From an uncultured Saprospiraceae bacterium (GTDB lineage: Bacteria > Bacteroidota > Bacteroidia > Chitinophagales > Saprospiraceae): a stretch of 7,484 nucleotides of DNA. The stretch covers positions 1 through 7,484 of the forward strand of contig CAKUWM010000136.1 in the NCBI GenBank assembly GCA_934699305.1, written 5' to 3'. Shown here piece by piece: positions 5,525 through 7,484 of the stretch. Both the position numbers and the translations under genes were made by a program. The notes beneath the pieces are model-generated. The model was given only the letters and a program-made list of their open reading frames with translations, did no database searches and was not told the origin of the DNA. The stretch's first letter is position 1; the number at the start of each line of letters is the position of its first letter.

Positions 5525-5899
5525 TCACTTATTAATATCTGAAAAAGTAAGTTTCAAAATTTCTCCGGTTTGGGATGAATATATTTGACTTCCCATTGTT
5601 CTAACTCCATACAATTTTGTACAGTAGATTGAAATTTTCGGCAAGAGTTTATCATAAATCACATGTGATGGAGCAGCAGAATAAGCTGTTACTTGCAGAA
5701 GATCCTTCATGTATTTCAAATCGAGTGACAGTCCAATATTGCTTATTAGTATAATAAAGGCACTGGCAGTAGAAAGTGATACTAATGCTATCTTTACCTT
5801 AAAGTCAAAATCGCTGCCTATAGTTGTTATAATTGTTATTGTCAATGATAGCAAGATCCCAAAAAAAGATATTACATTATCCTTATTCATATTTTTCAT
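5525..5899 (-). CDS. Two-helix membrane protein of unknown function, followed by an in-frame open extension
   Basis: A 124-residue protein with two hydrophobic segments at about residues 9-28 (VISFFGILLSLTITIITTIG) and 36-58 (KIALVSLSTASAFIILISNI). A soluble stretch follows (DLLQVTAYSAAPSHVIYDKL, SIYCTKLYGVRTMG, GEILKLTFSDINK). I do not recognise the family. The two short helices near the N-terminus plus a cytoplasmic domain resemble an anchored effector or sensor layout, but that is only a shape argument. The stop is an in-frame TGA followed by 122 further open codons, so the native protein may have been about 247 residues. The ATG at 5899 is used here; a second ATG at 5890 is equally possible. 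It begins seven bases after a tiny ORF with a strong ribosome site, so the two are probably co-translated. Confidence 0.6.
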   Translation of the reverse strand: MKNMNKDNVISFFGILLSLTITIITTIGSDFDFKVKIALVSLSTASAFIILISNIGLSLDLKYMKDLLQVTAYSAAPSHVIYDKLLPKISIYCTKLYGVRTMGSQIYSSQTGEILKLTFSDINK

Positions 5900-5906
5900 T
5901 TAAGCT

Positions 5907-5981
5907 TTATCCAGTTACATCTAAATCAAAAATATATGAAAGTTTTGAATTACCTGGAACTTTTGGTTTTGGCTTTCCCAT
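5907..5981 (-). CDS. Tiny ORF (24 residues) with a strong ribosome site
   Basis: On the minus strand an ATG at 5981 is preceded by AAGGAGG (5992-5986) four bases away, the clearest Shine-Dalgarno on this strand. The peptide is MGKPKPKVPGNSKLSYIFDL followed by DVTG, basic at the N-terminus and not membrane-spanning. An in-frame ATG at 6041 would extend it to 44 residues (MFPLPKLSLPSHTNFAQGG...), with a weaker GAG just upstream. The stop is seven bases before the two-helix membrane protein gene. It could be a small functional partner or a coupling leader for that gene. The opposite strand is also open here but shows no start signal. No family is recognised. Confidence 0.5.
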   Translation of the reverse strand: MGKPKPKVPGNSKLSYIFDLDVTG

Positions 5982-5985
5982 AGGG

Positions 5986-5992
5986 CCTCCTT
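5986..5992 (-). promoter_or_regulatory. Shine-Dalgarno AAGGAGG deciding the start of the tiny ORF
   Basis: AAGGAGG on the minus strand with a four-base gap to ATG 5981. Most genes in the window have no comparable site, so this supports translation of the tiny ORF and selects 5981 over 6041. Confidence 0.55.
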
Positions 5993-6116
5993 GTGCAAAG
6001 TTTGTATGCGACGGTAGAGACAATTTAGGAAGCGGGAACATCTCTTTTGCTTTTTATAACGCCATATTCGGTGCTATCGTAAAATAAGCAATGTTAGGAC
6101 AATGGTCGGCTATGAC

Positions 6117-6289
6117 ACGATGTCGGTGCTACAGCCCTGCACCAGTGAAGGAGAGGTATATAAAAGTTAATTAGCGATTCTATAGCCTCAATTTATGCCC
6201 TCCGCCCGGGACTGCAGGTGAAGATGAAGCGGTGTTGTCCTTGCCGTCCGATCAGCCGGGTATCCGCCGGCATAACATACATATGTTAG
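6117..6289 (+). repeat. Spacer repeat, copy B
   Basis: Holds acgatgtcggtgc (6117-6129), aaaagttaat (6162-6171) and ggcata (6269-6274) followed ten bases later by gttag (6285-6289), colinear with copy A. Inside it are a GGTGC/GCACC stem (6125-6129 with 6139-6143) and a perfect TAACAT-ACAT-ATGTTA inverted repeat (6273-6288). It is distinctly GC-richer than the genes on both sides. No gene is seen in the spacer 6042-6298. Confidence 0.4.
6273..6288. repeat. Perfect short inverted repeat TAACAT-N4-ATGTTA
   Basis: Six-base arms with a four-base spacer, located ten bases past the stop of the TrpF-like gene. No T-tract of terminator type follows on the minus strand. It coincides with the end of spacer repeat B, so it may be a recombination or processing site. 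Evidence is positional only. Confidence 0.4.
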
Positions 6290-6298
6290 TGGCATTTT

Positions 6299-6949
6299 TT
6301 ATCCAATCGCTTTAAAAAATTCTTCGAGTTTCATCTCGTCAAGCTGTCCGTTTGTTCTTACGCTACTGCAAAGGTCAAGTCCAAATGGTTGTACAAAATC
6401 AATTGCCTGTGTTACGTTGTCTTTGTTTAGTCCACCTGCGAGAAAAAGAGGAATTGGTATAGATTTCCTGATTTCTCTGCTTAATTCCCAATTATGAGTT
6501 CGACCCGTTCCGCCCAATTCTTTAATTGCCAAGTTTGGGTTTCCGCTGTCTAATAAAATCGCATCAACGTAATTGGATATTTCAACAGCTTCTTTTACAG
6601 AATTGTCATCTATAACATGAATAACCTGAACCAATTTTACATTTGGTAATTCATTGCGAAGTATTTCATATTCTCGTTTTTCCAGCTCGTCTACAATCTG
6701 AATGGTCGTTGTGTTTACTCGTTTGTAATGCGAAATGATTTCCTCTGGTTTCGTTTCACTTGTCAGCAAGAAAGATGAAATAGGTGGCGGGATTGATTTT
6801 GTAATTTGGTTAATAAGTTCATCTCCAATTATTCCCGGGCCACTTGGCATATGTCCAACCAAGCCCAATGCAGAGGCTCCGTATTTAATCGCAATTTTTG
6901 CTTCTTCTACACTGCTGATACAGCAAATTTTTACTCGTGGTCTTATCAT
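6299..6949 (-). CDS. TrpF-like phosphoribosylanthranilate isomerase family protein, stand-alone
   Basis: A 216-residue (beta/alpha)8-barrel protein of the TrpF family, normal length. Strand 1 has KICC (residues 7-10) with Cys9 at the place of the catalytic cysteine of KICG. LLDS at 132-135 places Asp134 where the catalytic aspartate is expected. GGTGRTHNW (146-154), LAGGLNKDNV (170-179) and LDLCSS (191-196) are the phosphate-binding signatures. True TrpF catalyses isomerisation of N-(5-phosphoribosyl)anthranilate in tryptophan synthesis. Deviations are CC for CG, THNW for THDW and CSSVRTNG for the usual SSGVE-x-x-G, plus an unusual HMPSGPG loop. No other trp gene is near. It may be a diverged paralogue acting on a related phosphoribosyl compound. 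Its ATG overlaps the stop of an 11-codon ORF as ATGA. Confidence 0.75.
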   Translation of the reverse strand: MIRPRVKICCISSVEEAKIAIKYGASALGLVGHMPSGPGIIGDELINQITKSIPPPISSFLLTSETKPEEIISHYKRVNTTTIQIVDELEKREYEILRNELPNVKLVQVIHVIDDNSVKEAVEISNYVDAILLDSGNPNLAIKELGGTGRTHNWELSREIRKSIPIPLFLAGGLNKDNVTQAIDFVQPFGLDLCSSVRTNGQLDEMKLEEFFKAIG

Positions 6950-6981
6950 ACAATTACTTTGTTTTCGATTTCTTCTGTCAT
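6946..6981 (-). CDS. 11-codon leader ORF overlapping the TrpF-like start (ATGA)
   Basis: Encodes MTEEIENKVIV and stops at TGA 6948-6946, overlapping the TrpF-like ATG at 6949. No strong ribosome site precedes it. It may be a coupling leader or the leftover of a truncated gene. It mirrors the leader at 84-119 in length and in its ATGA overlap. Confidence 0.25.
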   Translation of the reverse strand: MTEEIENKVIV

Positions 6982-6992
6982 AGATAAAAGGT

Positions 6993-7253
6993 TTAGATTT
7001 TCGTCATATTCTGACTAAACGCAGATGGCTTGTTTTCAAAAATGTATTTGTACATATACCAACCTGTTTTTGGCGTTGGTGTGTTTAATAAGTGTTCAAA
7101 TGCAACCCACATTAAAGTTCCTTCATTGCAAACTGGCGGTTCAGCAAAGTCAATGTCTGCGATATAAACATGACCTGTCCAGTTATATTCGGTGGGAGAG
7201 CTTTCTGTTAGGAATATGTACTTTTCGAAATAAGGGTAAGGCAACTGATTCAA
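6993..7253 (-). pseudogene. C-terminal NUDIX hydrolase remnant lacking its Nudix box
   Basis: The open frame gives GHVYIADIDFAEPPVCNEGT, LMWVAFEHLLNTPTPKTGWY and MYKYIFENKPSAF. This is the pattern of the last third of small NUDIX hydrolases (a GxVYxAD...EP strand pair, NEGTLxWV, then IPTPxTDW-x-IYKYI near the end). The upstream catalytic Nudix box GX5EX7REUXEEXGU is absent. The only start is a TTG at 7253, and the sequence before it belongs to a DUF4406 reading frame. It is therefore a 5'-truncated relic, likely inactive as a hydrolase. Family assignment is by pattern. It could still be expressed as a short protein. Confidence 0.6.
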
Positions 7254-7332
7254 GGTTATATAAATTCTTTTTTATCAGGGTAGGGTCGTCATTTGTGCTT
7301 CCCCGATAAGGTCCTGCGATAAGTATCATCAT
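7183..7332 (-). pseudogene. N-terminal DUF4406 remnant joined to the NUDIX relic
   Basis: Two bases after the NudK-like stop, a frame opens with MMILIAGPYRGSTNDDPTLI, then LYNLESVALPLFRKVHIP. These match the start of DUF4406 (nucleoside-deoxyribosyltransferase-like) proteins, which have AGPYR-x-GTNDDP and a helix ending ALPLFRKGHIP. After VHIP the match is lost and the frame stops at TAA 7183-7185, giving 49 residues where the family has about 110 or more. From about 7250 down the NUDIX frame overlaps it. A deletion fusing the first part of this gene with the last part of a NUDIX gene explains both relics. Confidence 0.65.
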
Positions 7333-7334
7333 AA

Positions 7335-7484
7335 TCACAAAATGTTATTAAGCTTGATGTATTGAAGAAGCATAATGGTTTTACCATCTTTTATTTCTCC
7401 AAATTCAACCATTTTCATTGCTTCGTCAATTTTAAGTTCTAATATTTCGATATTTTCTTCTTCCTGTTCAACGCCACCTCCGCC
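7335..7484 (-). CDS. NudK-like NUDIX hydrolase, C-terminal part (runs off the window edge)
   Basis: The minus strand is open from the right edge to TGA at 7335-7337 for 49 residues: GGGGVEQEEENIEILELKID, then EAMKMVEFGEIKDGKTIMLL and QYIKLNNIL. This strongly resembles the end of GDP-mannose pyrophosphatase NudK-type NUDIX proteins (usual form GGG-x-EEENIEVLEL, GEIxDAKTIMLLQY). NudK hydrolyses GDP-mannose and related nucleotide sugars. The Nudix box itself lies outside the window, so the assignment rests on the tail. The stop is two bases before the DUF4406 remnant, which indicates a former operon. Confidence 0.75.
   Translation of the reverse strand, partial: GGGGVEQEEENIEILELKIDEAMKMVEFGEIKDGKTIMLLQYIKLNNIL

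Noticed and set aside
5833..6087. Plus-strand ORF of 84 codons ending FGAIVK
   Set aside because: It overlaps the minus-strand tiny ORF and the start of the membrane-protein gene, has no ribosome site, and its composition mirrors the opposite strand.
6087..6290. Integron attC site in the spacer repeats
   Set aside because: GTTAG and CTAAC motifs are present, but none fits the RYYYAAC and GTTRRRY core pair in the right order and spacing, and no integrase gene is in the window.
7025..7309. Plus-strand ORF of 94 codons
   Set aside because: It lies opposite the NUDIX and DUF4406 relics, which carry recognisable motifs on the minus strand.

Overview
The window looks like an accessory stretch of a Bacteroidetes chromosome, probably from a Chitinophagaceae-like organism. 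The signs are moderate-to-low GC, near-absence of Shine-Dalgarno sites with a few conspicuous exceptions, promoters matching the Bacteroidetes TTTG / TAnnTTTG pattern, and gene families common in that phylum (ArsR with SRPBCC and DUF1801 partners, DoxX, a Bacteroidetes-type ankyrin protein). The taxon is an inference. No rRNA, tRNA, CRISPR array, transposase or integrase was seen.

Layout. At 1-1198 on the plus strand lie the 3' tail of an unknown gene, an 11-codon leader ORF, a three-helix membrane protein and a DoxX-like membrane protein with a cysteine-rich tail. Everything from about 1300 to the right edge is on the minus strand. In minus-strand order from the right these are: the end of a NudK-like NUDIX hydrolase, a DUF4406 remnant running into a 5'-truncated NUDIX remnant, an 11-codon leader, and a stand-alone TrpF-like isomerase. 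Next comes a GC-richer spacer, then a compact group of a tiny ORF with a strong ribosome site and a two-helix membrane protein whose reading frame continues past an in-frame TGA. A second, related spacer follows. The remaining minus-strand genes are an ArsR-led operon (ArsR, SRPBCC, DUF1801, second SRPBCC, decayed VOC), a DUF1330-like protein, an ankyrin-repeat protein and a second decayed VOC gene.

How the genes fit together. The ArsR operon is the clearest functional unit. ArsR and the first SRPBCC gene overlap by ATGA, the following gaps are 4 and 11 bases, and the second SRPBCC overlaps the VOC remnant by ATGA. Its promoter is overlapped by a perfect inverted repeat, which fits autoregulation. 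The two SRPBCC proteins are tandem paralogues flanking DUF1801, and the second copy has lost conserved Trp and Gly residues.

The window is rich in gene decay: two VOC remnants, a DUF4406/NUDIX junction and a TGA-split membrane protein. The least explained unit is the segment at about 5100-6290. There, a tiny ORF and the split membrane protein lie between two spacers that share several short motifs in the same order and orientation, as expected of a mobile or cassette-like insertion.
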